DNA of 64,000 nt from Methylococcus sp. EFPC2 (GCF_016925495.1 NZ_CP070491.1:2790001-2854000), one strand, 5' to 3'; shown: positions 50,967 through 60,657, counted from the first letter of the stretch. A program made the numbers and translations. Notes: a model not told the origin generated them from the letters alone.

Positions 50967-52078
50967 TTAACCCGGCCAAATAATACCGTACTGAGTCTGG
51001 TAAAATTCGAGCATGGAAGCAGAACGAATCGATACTCGAAAACTGGAGCCGGCGGCACGAGAGCAATTGCGCCGTACGGTCATCCGCTTGCACCGGCGAG
51101 GGCATAGCCAGGCGGCGATTGCGCGGGAGTTGGGTTTGCGCCGTCCCACGGTGACGCTCTGGCTGCTTAAAGCCGAAGCCGGGCATGGCGTGAAAGAGGC
51201 CCAGCGTGGTCGGCCCGCAGGCAACGGTCGCCGTCTCACGCCCGCTCAGGAAAGCGTTCTCCAGAAAGACCTGGTGGACAAAACGCCGGATCAAGTGAAA
51301 CTGCGCTTCGCCTTATGGAGTGCGCAGGCGGTGCGAGCGCATATCCAGGCGTGTTTTGGGCTGAACCTGCCAGTGCGCTCGGTCAGAAACTATCTGAAGC
51401 GCTGGGGATTCACGCCGCAGCGCCCGCTCAAACGCGCCTTCGAGCAACGACCGGCGGCGGTGCAAAAGTGGCTCACAGAGGACTACCCAGCCATCGCCCA
51501 ACGGGCCAAGGCCGAAGGGGCGGAAATTTGCTGGGGCGATGAAACCGCTGTCAGTTCGGTCGAGCATTATCCGCGCGGTTACGCGCCGCGCGGCAAAACG
51601 CCGGTGCTGGTGTTGTCCCAGTCCAAGCGGGAGCGCATCAACCTCATCTCCGCCATCACCAACCAAGGGAAGATGCGCTTCATGATGTATCGAGAAACGC
51701 TCACCGCCGATGTCTTCATCCAGTTTCTCCAGCGCCTGGTCCGTGAGGCGGGGCGCAAGGTGTTTCTGGTCCTCGACAACCTGCGGGTTCATCACAGCCA
51801 AACGGTCAAAGCATGGCTGGCAGACAAAACCGACCAGATCGAGCTGTTTTTCCTACCCAGCTATTCCCCTGAACTCAATCCGGACGAATACCTCAATGCC
51901 GACCTCAAGGCACGGATGAGTGCCGCCGAACCCGTGCGCGACGGCTCTCACCTGAAGCGCAAGGTGACTTCGCACCTGCGTTCGATCCAGAAACAGCCCG
52001 CCCGCATCCGCGCCTACTTCAAAGCCGCCCCCATCAAGTACGCCGCTTAGAACGTACGGTATTTTATGGCCGGGTTAA
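50967..52078 (+). mobile_element. Complete IS630-family insertion sequence
   Basis: The element is 1112 bp. Its 25-bp terminal inverted repeats (50967-50991 and 52054-52078) begin TTAACCCGGCCA and match at 23 of 25 positions. Both ends are flanked by TA (50965-50966 and 52079-52080), the duplication made by IS630/Tc1-mariner elements. One transposase gene fills the interior. It looks intact and recent. Confidence 0.93.
51013..52050 (+). CDS. IS630 family transposase
   Basis: A 345-residue DDE transposase. The N-terminal helix-turn-helix (GHSQAAIARELGLRRPTVTL) binds the terminal repeats; the catalytic residues appear in ICWGDETAVSS, FLVLDNLRVHHSQ and SPELNPDEYLNADLK. There is no frameshift or stop, so the single-frame protein is probably active. 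It begins 46 bp inside the left end of the element. Confidence 0.95.
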   Translation: MEAERIDTRKLEPAAREQLRRTVIRLHRRGHSQAAIARELGLRRPTVTLWLLKAEAGHGVKEAQRGRPAGNGRRLTPAQESVLQKDLVDKTPDQVKLRFALWSAQAVRAHIQACFGLNLPVRSVRNYLKRWGFTPQRPLKRAFEQRPAAVQKWLTEDYPAIAQRAKAEGAEICWGDETAVSSVEHYPRGYAPRGKTPVLVLSQSKRERINLISAITNQGKMRFMMYRETLTADVFIQFLQRLVREAGRKVFLVLDNLRVHHSQTVKAWLADKTDQIELFFLPSYSPELNPDEYLNADLKARMSAAEPVRDGSHLKRKVTSHLRSIQKQPARIRAYFKAAPIKYAA

Positions 52079-52080
52079 TA

Positions 52081-52122
52081 GCGATCCCGCCTCTAGCCCT
52101 ACGGGGCTAAAAGCGGGATCGC
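52081..52122. repeat. REP-like palindrome abutting the IS630 copy
   Basis: GCGATCCCGC (52081-52090) pairs with GCGGGATCGC (52113-52122); inside, TAGCCC and GGGCTA form a second stem closed by a TACG loop, the very stable UNCG type. It starts at the base after the TA duplication. Before insertion it would have lain 17 bp after haoB, either as a terminator-like hairpin (no U-run is present) or as a REP element. Confidence 0.7.
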
Positions 52123-52244
52123 ACACAGGCTACGCGCGGGCTGGGACTGATGCTGACAACGGCGCGCCGGTCAGCCGGTTCCGCCGGCACGCCGGCGAAT
52201 TCAGGTCGATAACGAACCTCTAGAATTTTCGATCCAAACCGGCT

Positions 52245-52799
52245 TCAAGCGGGAGCCGCGATTTTTTCCAGCAGCAGGGGCTTAATCTGCGTCAACCAGG
52301 CCTCTATGCGCTCATCGGTGAGCATGCCCTGAGTACGCTGGTCGATCACCAGTCCGACGAAGCGTCCGTCGACGACCGACGGGGAATGCTCGAAAACATA
52401 ACCCTCCGTGCTCCAGTCGCCGACGATTTCCGCGCCCAAATCTTTGAACGATTGATACACCCGCACCAGGGACGCGGCGAAGCGGTCCGCGTAACGCTCC
52501 TGGGCGCCGAGTCCGAACAGGGCGATGCGCTTCCCGGCTAGATCGGTGCCCTGCAACTGCGCCAGAAACTCTTCCCAATTGGATTCCAGGCAGCCCGCGC
52601 TGCGTCCGGGTATATCCCCGATACCATAGCTCGGCGTCCCCAGTATCAGCGCGTCGTATTGCAGCAAGTCGTCAGGGGCGATGCGGTTGACGTTCACCGG
52701 CTTGGCGGCGATTTCGTCGCCAAGCTTGCCGTGGATTTTCTTGGCGACCAGCCGGGTGGTACCCGTTTCCGTGCCAAAAAAGATGCCGATCTTGTTCAT
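52245..52799 (-). CDS. Flavodoxin
   Basis: An FMN-binding electron carrier of 184 residues. The phosphate-binding loop is IGIFFGTETGTTRLVAKKI, followed by LILGTPSYGIGDIPG and LFGLGAQERYADRF around the isoalloxazine ring. The size fits long-chain flavodoxins (NifF/FldA type). It stands alone; there is no nif or isoprenoid gene beside it, so its partner is unknown. The 166 bp between the IS and this gene contain the REP palindrome and otherwise nothing clear. Confidence 0.92.
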   Translation of the reverse strand: MNKIGIFFGTETGTTRLVAKKIHGKLGDEIAAKPVNVNRIAPDDLLQYDALILGTPSYGIGDIPGRSAGCLESNWEEFLAQLQGTDLAGKRIALFGLGAQERYADRFAASLVRVYQSFKDLGAEIVGDWSTEGYVFEHSPSVVDGRFVGLVIDQRTQGMLTDERIEAWLTQIKPLLLEKIAAPA

Positions 52800-53212
52800 G
52801 GGCTGCCTCGAAGCGCATATGGACTGTCGTCATCATATCGCCGCGCCGTCCTGCGGGGAGGCAATGGTGTTTTTCCCATTCCATACAGTGAAAACCGGAG
52901 CGCGTGGCCGCGTGTCGGGTTTACTCCCTTCATCGTCGCAGCACTCTCGGCGGGTTTGTCGCAAAACTTACAAACGTAACGCGTTTTGTCGGCATTCCGC
53001 GCCCGCACCTCCGTGCAAAGCCTACAGTTTATCCATTCGATTCAATGCCTTATGACCTATCCCTTGAAATGGCACGGTGGTTGCCCCGATAGACGTCAAG
53101 ACAGTACCGAATCCCGGTCGGAAACCACGAGTTCCTGCCCGTGCCCGGTCTGACACGGTCGCCCGCGCGGCCATCGTTCGATCCGTACAACCTTCACACA
53201 GCGAGTACCCCC
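52800..53212. other. 413-bp gap without supported gene
   Basis: Upstream region of the flavodoxin gene and of the small peptide gene at 53213. Several short frames are open on both strands but none has a ribosome-binding site or family motif. I see no RNA gene, repeat or clear promoter. Confidence 0.5.
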
Positions 53213-53386
53213 ATGAATCCGGAAATCATCAGCGACCTGTCGTCCGAGCAAGCCGACTTGCCTTCCAGCGGAGCGGAAATCGTGGAATTGGCCAAGCCGG
53301 AATCCGCCTCCGAAGCCTATCCCTATTACATCGTTCCGCGTCCTCCGGTGCCCGGAAAAACCGCCTGGAGCGTGGTTCCCTGGTGA
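53213..53386 (+). CDS. 57-residue orphan peptide with aromatic/proline tail
   Basis: The peptide starts MNPEIISDLSSEQADLPSS, has an acidic middle, and ends in a Tyr/Pro/Trp-rich tail (EAYPYYIVPRPPVPGK then TAWSVVPW). No signal peptide, cysteine or membrane segment. A leader-like acidic N-terminus and a distinct hydrophobic C-terminus recall RiPP precursors, yet no modifying enzyme is adjacent; the next gene is an orphan clpX 137 bp away. The ribosome-binding site (GCGAG) is weak. Function unknown. Confidence 0.5.
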   Translation: MNPEIISDLSSEQADLPSSGAEIVELAKPESASEAYPYYIVPRPPVPGKTAWSVVPW

Positions 53387-53523
53387 GGGCAAACCTCCCC
53401 CGGCCAGGCCGGCCCCACATACTGGGTCCGCGAGGGACAGCGGCCCCGCGGGGTACCGCGCCGTTTGGGATCCGGGTAGGAAACTACCGGCCTGACGTCG
53501 TCAATCTAGCAAAGCTCTAAGCC

Positions 53524-54810
53524 ATGACCCGCACACAAGACCCCAGCCATTGCTCGTTCTGCGGCACGGAGAAAAGCCCGGACACCCCTCTGATCGCCGG
53601 CGCCGGCGGCGCCATTTGCGAAGAATGCGTGAAACTGGCCGATCAGGTCGTCGCCAACTGGGGACGCAAGCGCGCGCTCACCGAGATGCTGGGCACGGTG
53701 CCCAAGCCGGCCAGGATCAAGGAGATATTGGACGGCTATGTGGTGGGGCAAAATCTGGCCAAGGAGATCCTGGCGGTCGCCGTATATAACCACTACAAGC
53801 GGCTCAAGCACGAAAGCGGCGCCGCGGGCCTGGACGGCGAGGATGGCGTCGTGGAACTGGGCAAGTCCAACATCCTGCTGCTGGGGCCCACCGGCACCGG
53901 CAAGACCTTGCTGGCCTCCACCCTGGCCCGTATCGTCGGCGTGCCTTTCGTCGTCGCCGACGCCACCACCTTGACCCAGGCGGGTTATGTGGGGGAGGAC
54001 GTGGAAAGCATACTGTCGCGTTTGCTGGACGTGGCGGACGGCCAGGTCGAACGCGCCGAGTGGGGCATCGTCTATCTGGATGAAGTGGACAAGCTGGCGC
54101 GCAGCCCGGAAATGGCCAACTCGTCACGCGACATTTCGGGCGAGGGCGTGCAACAGGCCTTGTTACGCCTGGTGGAAGGCGCCCAGGTGAAAGTTTCCGT
54201 GAAAGGCAAGCGCCGCGACGGCAACCCCGAGGAAGTGCTGCTCGACACGCGCAACATCCTGTTCCTCGCCGGCGGCGCTTTTCCCGGGCTGGAAAAACAC
54301 GTCGCCAAACGCATCGGACCGGCCCGGAGCGGGATCGGATTCCACGTCAGCCCGGTGGATGCCGAGCAGGAACCGGCCCCGGAAGCCTTGCTCAACGAAA
54401 TCCAGCCCAACGACCTGCGCCATTTCGGTCTGATACCGGAGTTCATCGGACGCTTCCCCGTGCTGGCGCCGCTACAGCCCCTGGACGAAGCGGCACTGAT
54501 CAGCATCCTCACCGAGCCCAAGAACGCGCTGGTGCGCCAGTACCAGAAGCTGTTCGCCTACGAGAACGTGGACCTGGAGTTCACCGAGGACGCCCTCAAG
54601 CACATCGCCCGCAAGGCCATCGCGCGGGAAACCGGTGCCCGCGGACTGCGCAGTATCCTGGAGCAGGTATTGCGCAAGCCCATGTTCGAGATCCCATCGC
54701 GGACCGGGATCGAGCGCTGCATCGTGGACGAGGACGTCATCGAGGGGCGGACGGACATCAAGACCGTTCCCGACTCGGCCGTCGGACAGCCGTTGCGGGC
54801 CGCAGGCTGA
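53524..54810 (+). CDS. Orphan ClpX-type AAA+ unfoldase (second copy likely)
   Basis: A 428-residue AAA+ protein with the ClpX zinc-binding domain (CSFCGTEK ... ICEECVKLA, residues 10-36), Walker A LLLGPTGTGKTLLASTLA, pore loop GYVGEDVES, Walker B GIVYLDEVDKLA, SSRDISGEGVQQALLRLVEG and sensor-2 ARETGARGLRSILEQ. It would unfold substrates for ClpP. It lies without clpP or lon beside it; the housekeeping clpX normally sits in tig-clpP-clpX-lon, so this is probably a paralogue. Upstream bases 53387-53523 hold only a small GAAA-loop hairpin. Confidence 0.9.
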   Translation: MTRTQDPSHCSFCGTEKSPDTPLIAGAGGAICEECVKLADQVVANWGRKRALTEMLGTVPKPARIKEILDGYVVGQNLAKEILAVAVYNHYKRLKHESGAAGLDGEDGVVELGKSNILLLGPTGTGKTLLASTLARIVGVPFVVADATTLTQAGYVGEDVESILSRLLDVADGQVERAEWGIVYLDEVDKLARSPEMANSSRDISGEGVQQALLRLVEGAQVKVSVKGKRRDGNPEEVLLDTRNILFLAGGAFPGLEKHVAKRIGPARSGIGFHVSPVDAEQEPAPEALLNEIQPNDLRHFGLIPEFIGRFPVLAPLQPLDEAALISILTEPKNALVRQYQKLFAYENVDLEFTEDALKHIARKAIARETGARGLRSILEQVLRKPMFEIPSRTGIERCIVDEDVIEGRTDIKTVPDSAVGQPLRAAG

Positions 54811-54819
54811 GGCCAGAGC

Positions 54820-55431
54820 TTATTTCCGCGGCTGATCGTAGGGGAAGTTCCGCAGGATATCGAAGATGCTGCGCTGCAGCGTCTGCACGTCCATAGGGCC
54901 GTAGCCGCCCGGTTCCACCCAGCCGACCCAGGCGGGTTTGTGCGTGGTGCCGTCGTAGATCTCCACCACCAGGCGGCGCTCTTCGTAGACCTGGGCGCCG
55001 CCCATCCAAGGGGAGCCGTAATAATAATTTCCGTAATAGACCCAGCCGTGGCGGGAAACATAGGCAGGATAAGGCCAATAGCCCCAATTGTAAGGCTCCA
55101 CGCGCGGCAAGGATTCGCCCTTCACATGAACGGCGAAATCCGCGTTGTCGCGTGTGCCCTCCTTGTAACCCCTGGCAATCAGCGCGTCGCGCACCGCCTG
55201 TTCGGCGGGCTTGCCCAGCCGGATCACGACGCCGGGATCCATCCCCGCGCCGGCCGTGGACAGGGGCAGCACCGTGAAGGTCTTGTAGCGGACCAGATCG
55301 ACGCCGGCGTCGTGTTCGGTGTACACACGGGGAACGACCGCGCATCCCGCCAGCCCTGCCAGCAGCAAAATCGCCAGGGCGGCGAGGCGAGTGGCGAAGA
55401 AAAACCGTGAGCGGGGATCGTAGTGTTTCAT
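54820..55431 (-). CDS. DUF4136 lipoprotein
   Basis: A 203-residue lipoprotein with signal ALAILLLAGLAGCAVVPR; the cysteine at about residue 30 is in a LAGC lipobox. The mature part fits DUF4136: DAGVDLVRYKTFTVLPL, NADFAVHVKGES, a Tyr/Gly/Trp-rich loop (YVSRHGWVYYGNYYYGSP), ERRLVVEIYDGTTHKPAWVG and QRSIFDILRNFP. It likely sits in the outer membrane; function is unknown. It converges on the clpX gene. Confidence 0.85.
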   Translation of the reverse strand: MKHYDPRSRFFFATRLAALAILLLAGLAGCAVVPRVYTEHDAGVDLVRYKTFTVLPLSTAGAGMDPGVVIRLGKPAEQAVRDALIARGYKEGTRDNADFAVHVKGESLPRVEPYNWGYWPYPAYVSRHGWVYYGNYYYGSPWMGGAQVYEERRLVVEIYDGTTHKPAWVGWVEPGGYGPMDVQTLQRSIFDILRNFPYDQPRK

Positions 55432-55618
55432 GGCCTATGCTCCTGAGCCTCCCGGTTGTGCTTACACTCCGGTTCCGGATCCGCGTCCCACCCGGTATCG
55501 GGAGATCACATACGCGAGATTTTGAAAGCTAAGAGAGGGGCGATGCGTAAAAGTTCAACGCGGGCATAAGGCCTTTATGCCCGGGCTCGCCTGTTGCGGC
55601 GGCCGGCTTCCGCGCGGC

Positions 55619-56719
55619 TTAGAGCCGCATGGGCATGACGATGGACTTGTAGCGCGGATTGAGCGGGTCTTCTATCAGGCAGCTGCTGGCGGTTTCGGTG
55701 AAAGACAGCCTGACGGTGTCGGAGTCGATGTTGTTCGCCGCATCGAGCAGGTAAGCCGCGTTGAAACCGACCTCGAAGGGCTCGCCTTCAAGCCGGATTT
55801 CGATTTCCTCCTCGGCCTGATCGTGCTCCGGGTTCTGAGCCGAAAGCTTGAGGGTTTCCGCGCTCAAATCCAGGGCGACGCCGCGGAACTTGTCGGCAGC
55901 CAGAATGGATACGCGGGTGAGCGCAGCCTTGAGGGCATCTTTTTCGACCGTGACCACGCGCGCGATTTGTGCGGGCATGACGCGGCGGTAGTCGGGAAAG
56001 CGTCCCTCGATCAACTTGGCGGCGAAGCTGAGATCGGCCAGCGTGAGCCGGATATTGTTGGCGGAGATCTGTACGGTAATCGGACTCTCATCGTCCCGAA
56101 TCAGCCGGTAAAGCTCCAGCACGCCCTTGCGCGGAATGATGACCTGGCGGGACGGCAAGCCCAGGCCGGCCACATTTTCCTCAAACAGCGCCAGGCGATG
56201 GCCGTCCGAAGCCACGGTGCGCAGGGTGTCGCCGTCGAGGTCCAGCAGCAGGCCATTGAGGTAATAGCGCACGTCCTGCTGGGCCATGGCGAACAGGGTC
56301 TTCTCCATCGCCTGCTTCAACAGTCCGCCCGCCAGGGTAAATTCCACTTCGGCCTGCCCGGCATCGAATACCGGGTAGTTTTCCGCCGGCAAGGTGGCGA
56401 GGCTGAACCGGCTGCGCCCGGACTGCAAGCTCAGCTTGTCGTCTCCCACTTCGATCTTGAGCACGCCGCCTTCCGGCAGGGTGCGGCAGATGTCCAGCAG
56501 CTTGCGCGCCGGGGCGGTGAACTCGCCTTCCTCGCCGGACTCCGTGAGCGTATGGGTGACGAGCTGGACTTCCAGGTCGGTGCCGACGAGCTCCAGGCGA
56601 TCTCCGTTGAGGCGCGCCAGGACATTGGCCAGGATGGCCATGGTCTGGCGTTTTTCGATCACGCCGATCACTTGCTGTAACGGGGTCAGGAGGTTTTCTC
56701 GGGAGATCGCGAATTTCAT
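55619..56719 (-). CDS. dnaN: DNA polymerase III subunit beta (sliding clamp)
   Basis: The 366-residue clamp subunit, dimer of three-domain monomers around DNA. MKFAISRENLLTPLQQVIGV at the N-terminus, NVAGLGLPSRQVIIPRKGVL in the middle and the C-terminal IVMPMRL are diagnostic. It lies 40 bp after dnaA on the same strand. No recF or gyrB follows; the DUF4136 gene begins instead, so the usual dnaA-dnaN-recF-gyrB order is broken. Confidence 0.97.
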   Translation of the reverse strand: MKFAISRENLLTPLQQVIGVIEKRQTMAILANVLARLNGDRLELVGTDLEVQLVTHTLTESGEEGEFTAPARKLLDICRTLPEGGVLKIEVGDDKLSLQSGRSRFSLATLPAENYPVFDAGQAEVEFTLAGGLLKQAMEKTLFAMAQQDVRYYLNGLLLDLDGDTLRTVASDGHRLALFEENVAGLGLPSRQVIIPRKGVLELYRLIRDDESPITVQISANNIRLTLADLSFAAKLIEGRFPDYRRVMPAQIARVVTVEKDALKAALTRVSILAADKFRGVALDLSAETLKLSAQNPEHDQAEEEIEIRLEGEPFEVGFNAAYLLDAANNIDSDTVRLSFTETASSCLIEDPLNPRYKSIVMPMRL

Positions 56720-56759
56720 CGGCAGCGGCCTTGCGTGGGTGTGGGTTCGTGCGTCCGGT

Positions 56760-58091
56760 TCAGTTGGCGAGGATGCGCATCAGGTTGGAATAGTCTTCCA
56801 GGAACTTGGCGTCGCTATCCTTGAGCTCCTGCACCTTGCGGGTCGCATGGAGCACCGTGGTATGGTCGCGCCCGCCGAACATCTGGCCGATCTCCGGCAG
56901 GCTGTGACTGGTCAACTCCTTGGCCAAGGCCATGGCGATCTGGCGCGGTCGGGTCACGGTACGGGTGCGCTTGTTGGAAAGCAGATCGGAGACCCGGATC
57001 TTGAAATATTCCGACACCGTCTTCTGGATGTTGTCGACATTGATCATGCGGTCCTGCAGGGCGATCAGGTCGCGCAACGACTCCTTGGCGAACTCCAGGG
57101 TGATGGGTTTGCCGGTGAAATGGGCGTTGGCGATGACCCGTCGCAGCGCGCCTTCCAACTCGCGGATGTTGGAACGTATGCGCTTGCCGATGAAGAACGC
57201 GACTTCCGGCGACAGCTCCGCGCCGACGTGCTGCGCCTTGCTCATGAGAATGGCGACGCGCGTTTCCAGATCGGGCGGTTCGACCGCCACGGGCAGGCCC
57301 CAACCGAAACGGGATTTCAACCGCTCTTCCAGTCCCTTGATTTCCTTGGGATAGCGGTCGCAAGTCAGCACCACCTGATGCTTGTTCTCCAGCAAGGTGT
57401 TGAAGGTGTGGAAAAACTCTTCCTGCGAGCGCTCCTTGCCGGCGAAGAACTGGATGTCGTCGATCAGCAGCGCGTCGACAGTCCGGTAATACTCCTTGAA
57501 CGCGTTGATGGCATTGTGTTGCAGCGCCTTGACCATGTCCGAGACGAAACGCTCGGAGTGCAAGTAGACGATGTTGCTGCCGGGGTTGCCCCTGAGGATC
57601 TCGTTGCCGATGGCATGCATCAAATGGGTCTTGCCCAGGCCCGAACCGCCGTAGATAAACAGCGGGTTATAGGCGCGGCCGACGTTTTGCGCGACCTGCA
57701 GCGAAGCCGCTTTGGCCAGCTGGTTGGACTTGCCCTCGACGAAATTGTCGAAAGTGAACGCCGCGTTGAGATTGTTGGGCTGCTGCTTGCGCGTGGCGGC
57801 CGTTTTGCGCGCCGTCGGCAGTTTGCTTTCGGACCGCGGAACCTCCGCCGGGCGGGTGCCGATTTCGAGCAGAACCCGCAGCGGCGGCTGCGCCTTTTGC
57901 TGCGCGACCACCTCCTCGATCTTCTCGAAGAAATGTTGCTTGACCCAGTCCAGCACGAAGCGGTTGGGCGCGAGCAGCTTGAGCTCGCTGTCGTCCTCCA
58001 CGGCTTGCAAGGGGCGGATCCAGGTATTGAACTGCTGGGGCGGCAACTCGCCTTCCAATTTGCTTAAGCATGCGCTCCACAGCTTAGTCAT
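56760..58091 (-). CDS. dnaA: Chromosomal replication initiator DnaA
   Basis: DnaA binds 9-bp boxes at oriC and opens the duplex. The 443-residue protein has domain I ([20 protein letters not shown]), Walker [18 protein letters not shown], Walker [15 protein letters not shown] and the domain IV signature [19 protein letters not shown] 58091 (MTKLWSACL) matches family starts; the frame is open to 58238 but that would cross the intergenic DnaA box. Confidence 0.97.
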   Translation of the reverse strand: MTKLWSACLSKLEGELPPQQFNTWIRPLQAVEDDSELKLLAPNRFVLDWVKQHFFEKIEEVVAQQKAQPPLRVLLEIGTRPAEVPRSESKLPTARKTAATRKQQPNNLNAAFTFDNFVEGKSNQLAKAASLQVAQNVGRAYNPLFIYGGSGLGKTHLMHAIGNEILRGNPGSNIVYLHSERFVSDMVKALQHNAINAFKEYYRTVDALLIDDIQFFAGKERSQEEFFHTFNTLLENKHQVVLTCDRYPKEIKGLEERLKSRFGWGLPVAVEPPDLETRVAILMSKAQHVGAELSPEVAFFIGKRIRSNIRELEGALRRVIANAHFTGKPITLEFAKESLRDLIALQDRMINVDNIQKTVSEYFKIRVSDLLSNKRTRTVTRPRQIAMALAKELTSHSLPEIGQMFGGRDHTTVLHATRKVQELKDSDAKFLEDYSNLMRILAN

Positions 58092-58186
58092 GGTAGGGAG
58101 TCTCGCGGCGACGGAACGAAAGGACGTGTAACAAGATGGACGGGGGGATGGAAGACCAGGGCGAACAACTATACAGCAAGCCTGGT

Positions 58187-58195
58187 TTATCCACA
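58187..58195 (+). promoter_or_regulatory. DnaA box, perfect consensus
   Basis: TTATCCACA in the dnaA-rpmH gap, 4 bp before the rpmH -35 box. A single perfect box here could serve dnaA autoregulation or form part of oriC; I find no second perfect box nearby. Confidence 0.75.
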
Positions 58196-58198
58196 GCA

Positions 58199-58228
58199 TT
58201 GACAGTCGATTAGCTTGTGGCTTAGGAT
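58199..58228 (+). promoter_or_regulatory. Sigma70 promoter of rpmH-rnpA-yidD-yidC
   Basis: TTGACA (58199-58204) and TAGGAT (58223-58228) with an 18-bp spacer. Transcription would start about 40 bp before the rpmH ATG. The -35 box is 4 bp from the DnaA box, so DnaA binding could affect it. Confidence 0.7.
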
Positions 58229-58272
58229 TCGCGGTCATTTTTCCCCCGCCAGCCCTTTCAGGTATGTGACCG

Positions 58273-58416
58273 ATGAAAAGAACTTACCAACCAAGCAAGA
58301 TCAAGCGTGTTCGTACGCACGGCTTCCGTGCCCGCATGAAAACCCGCGGCGGACGCGCCGTCATCAACGCCCGCCGCGCCAAGGGCCGCAAGCGTCTGAG
58401 CGTCTCCGACAAGTAG
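58273..58416 (+). CDS. rpmH: 50S ribosomal protein L34
   Basis: A 47-residue, strongly basic protein: [20 protein letters not shown] and [17 protein letters not shown] are diagnostic. It heads the rpmH-rnpA-yidD-yidC operon next to dnaA, the arrangement conserved near many replication origins. Confidence 0.97.
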   Translation: MKRTYQPSKIKRVRTHGFRARMKTRGGRAVINARRAKGRKRLSVSDK

Positions 58417-58417
58417 C

Positions 58418-58813
58418 GTGGTGCCGGACGGCTGCGGCTTCCCCCGCACGCTGAGATTGACCAAGCCGGCGGACTTTGCCCGCGTGTTCGAGAACGCGCA
58501 AAAGTCGGCGGACGGCTATCTCACCGTGCTGGCCCGCACCAACGCCCTCGGCCATCCCCGCTTGGGGTTGGCCATTTCCAAAAGGAATATCCGCAATGCC
58601 GTCGACCGCAATCGCATCAAGCGGTGCGTTAGGGAAAGCTTTCGCCTGCAAGCCGCCGAGCTCGGTAACCTCGACATCGTGGTGATGGCCAGGCCGGCGG
58701 CGCGGCAGTCCGAGGGAGCGCAATTGCGAGGCTCGCTCGAACGGCATTGGAATAAGCTGGTTAAACGATGCAATTCGCGCTGCTCCGACTCATCCGAATC
58801 TACCGCTATTTGA
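58418..58813 (+). CDS. rnpA: Ribonuclease P protein component
   Basis: The protein cofactor of RNase P, which matures tRNA 5' ends. The motifs are [20 protein letters not shown] and the RNR-type [14 protein letters not shown]. The start is a GTG one base after the rpmH stop (a second GTG follows). The C-terminal 15 codons overlap yidD by 46 bp in another frame. Confidence 0.93.
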   Translation: MVPDGCGFPRTLRLTKPADFARVFENAQKSADGYLTVLARTNALGHPRLGLAISKRNIRNAVDRNRIKRCVRESFRLQAAELGNLDIVVMARPAARQSEGAQLRGSLERHWNKLVKRCNSRCSDSSESTAI

Positions 58814-59001
58814 TCAGCCCCTGGCTGGGCTATCATTGCCGCTTTCATCCCACCTGCTCAAGCTATGCCATCACCGCCATCGAGCGGTTCGGCGCCTTGC
58901 GGGGTGTCTACCTCACGCTAAGAAGACTGTCCAAATGCCACCCCTGGCATAAAGGCGGCCTCGATCCCGTCCCGGAAAAACTTGGTGCCAAACATGGATA
59001 A
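58768..59001 (+). CDS. yidD: Membrane protein insertion efficiency factor YidD
   Basis: A 77-residue protein with an amphipathic N-terminus ([15 protein letters not shown]) and the family cysteine motif [20 protein letters not shown] and [16 protein letters not shown]. It assists YidC in membrane insertion. It overlaps rnpA by 46 bp and yidC by 8 bp. Confidence 0.95.
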   Translation: MQFALLRLIRIYRYLISPWLGYHCRFHPTCSSYAITAIERFGALRGVYLTLRRLSKCHPWHKGGLDPVPEKLGAKHG

Positions 59002-60643
59002 CCTAAGGTTTGTGCTGTTCGTCTTTTTTGTATTTTTAACCTATTCCCTGTGGCAGGCCTGGCAACTGGATTACGGCCCCAAGCCGGCCATCCAGCAGGC
59101 CCAGGATGCCGGCGGACAAGCGGGGCAGCCAGGCGGCACGTCCAGCCCGTCCGCAGCGCCGTCCGTGTCCCAGGCCTCGCCCGCCGCCGATGAAGGCCTC
59201 AAGCAGGCGCAGCGCATCACGGTGTACACCGACGTGCTGCGGGTGGAAGTCGATACCGCCGGCGGCGATATCCGCGTCGTCGACCTGCAGGGCTACCCGG
59301 TCGACAAGAACGCGCCCGACAAGCCGGTGCGCCTGCTCAGCGACCAGCCCCAGGATCTCTTCATCTCGCAATCCGGCCTCCTCGCCGAAGGCGAAGCCGG
59401 CCCCACCCACCTCAGCCAGTGGCGCGCCGAAGCGGCCGAATACCGCCTGGCGGACGGCCAGGATACCCTGCGGGTACCCCTCACCTGGACCAACGACCAG
59501 GGCGTCAAGGTGGTCAAGACCTACGTGCTGCACAAGGGCAGCTACCTGATCGAGATGGAGCAGCAGGTTTCCAACCAGTCTTCCGGGGTTTGGAAGGGCC
59601 GCCAGTACACCCAGTTGCAACGCGTACGCCCCATCAAGAAAGCCGGTTCCGCATTCTCCACGTCGTCCGCCGACCGTGCCTACATAGGCGGTGTGCTGCA
59701 TACCCACGAGGAGAAGTATGAGAAAATCGATTTCGACGACATGGCCGAGCAGAACCTGAACCGCAAGAGCCAGGAAGGCTGGGTCGCCATGATCCAGCAC
59801 TACTTCATGGCGGCGTGGTTGCCGCAGGCCGGTGAAGAACTCACCTTCTACACCAAAGCCCTGCCGCAGGAACACTTCATCATCGGCGCGTTTTCCCAGC
59901 AGGCCGAGATCGCCCCGGGCAGCGAGCGAACCTTCACTTCGCGCCTGTTCGCCGGGCCCAAGCTGCAGCGCGTGCTGGAAGGCATCGCTCCCGGCCTGGA
60001 GCTGACCGTCGACTACGGGGCGCTCACCGTGATCGCCAAGCCCATCTTCTGGCTGCTGGAAAAATTCCACGCCTTCTTCGGCAACTGGGGCTGGGCGGTC
60101 ATCTTCGTGACCATCACCATCAAGGCCCTGTTCTACCGCCTGTCCGCCGCGAGCTACCGCTCCATGGCCAACATGCGCAAGCTGCAGCCCAAGCTGCAGT
60201 TGCTGAAAGAACAGCATGGCGCCGACAAGCAGAAGTTCAACATGGCGATGATGGACCTGTACCGCAAGGAAAAGGTCAATCCGCTGGGCGGCTGTCTGCC
60301 CATCCTGGTGCAAATACCGGTGTTCATCTCGCTGTACTGGGTGCTGGTGGAGAGCGTGGAATTGCGCCAGGCACCGTTCGCCCTGTGGCTGAACGACTTG
60401 TCGTCCATGGACCCTTATTTCGTCCTGCCCATCGTCATGGGCATCTCCATGTTCATCCAGCAGAAGCTGAACCCGCCGCCGAACGATCCGATCCAGGCCA
60501 AGGTGATGCAGTTCTTCCCGCTGATGTTCACTTTCTTCTTCGCCTTCTTTCCTTCGGGATTGGTGCTCTACTGGGTGGTCAACAACGTCTTGTCCATCCT
60601 GCAGCAATGGCGCATCACGCGGCTGATCGAAAAAGCCGCGTAA
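58994..60643 (+). CDS. yidC: Membrane protein insertase YidC
   Basis: YidC inserts and folds inner-membrane proteins alone or with SecYEG. The 549 residues comprise an N-terminal helix ([20 protein letters not shown]), a large periplasmic beta-domain, and five C-terminal helices with [36 protein letters not shown] and [23 protein letters not shown] 58994 fits the Gram-negative family start MDNLR; an in-frame TTG upstream is ignored. Confidence 0.96.
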   Translation: MDNLRFVLFVFFVFLTYSLWQAWQLDYGPKPAIQQAQDAGGQAGQPGGTSSPSAAPSVSQASPAADEGLKQAQRITVYTDVLRVEVDTAGGDIRVVDLQGYPVDKNAPDKPVRLLSDQPQDLFISQSGLLAEGEAGPTHLSQWRAEAAEYRLADGQDTLRVPLTWTNDQGVKVVKTYVLHKGSYLIEMEQQVSNQSSGVWKGRQYTQLQRVRPIKKAGSAFSTSSADRAYIGGVLHTHEEKYEKIDFDDMAEQNLNRKSQEGWVAMIQHYFMAAWLPQAGEELTFYTKALPQEHFIIGAFSQQAEIAPGSERTFTSRLFAGPKLQRVLEGIAPGLELTVDYGALTVIAKPIFWLLEKFHAFFGNWGWAVIFVTITIKALFYRLSAASYRSMANMRKLQPKLQLLKEQHGADKQKFNMAMMDLYRKEKVNPLGGCLPILVQIPVFISLYWVLVESVELRQAPFALWLNDLSSMDPYFVLPIVMGISMFIQQKLNPPPNDPIQAKVMQFFPLMFTFFFAFFPSGLVLYWVVNNVLSILQQWRITRLIEKAA

Positions 60644-60657
60644 GGGGAGCCCGACGG

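Noticed and set aside
52796-53008. 70-codon minus-strand frame with a CKFC motif upstream of flavodoxin
   Set aside because: One CxxC alone is not enough; composition is that of noncoding DNA and the frame overlaps the flavodoxin start.
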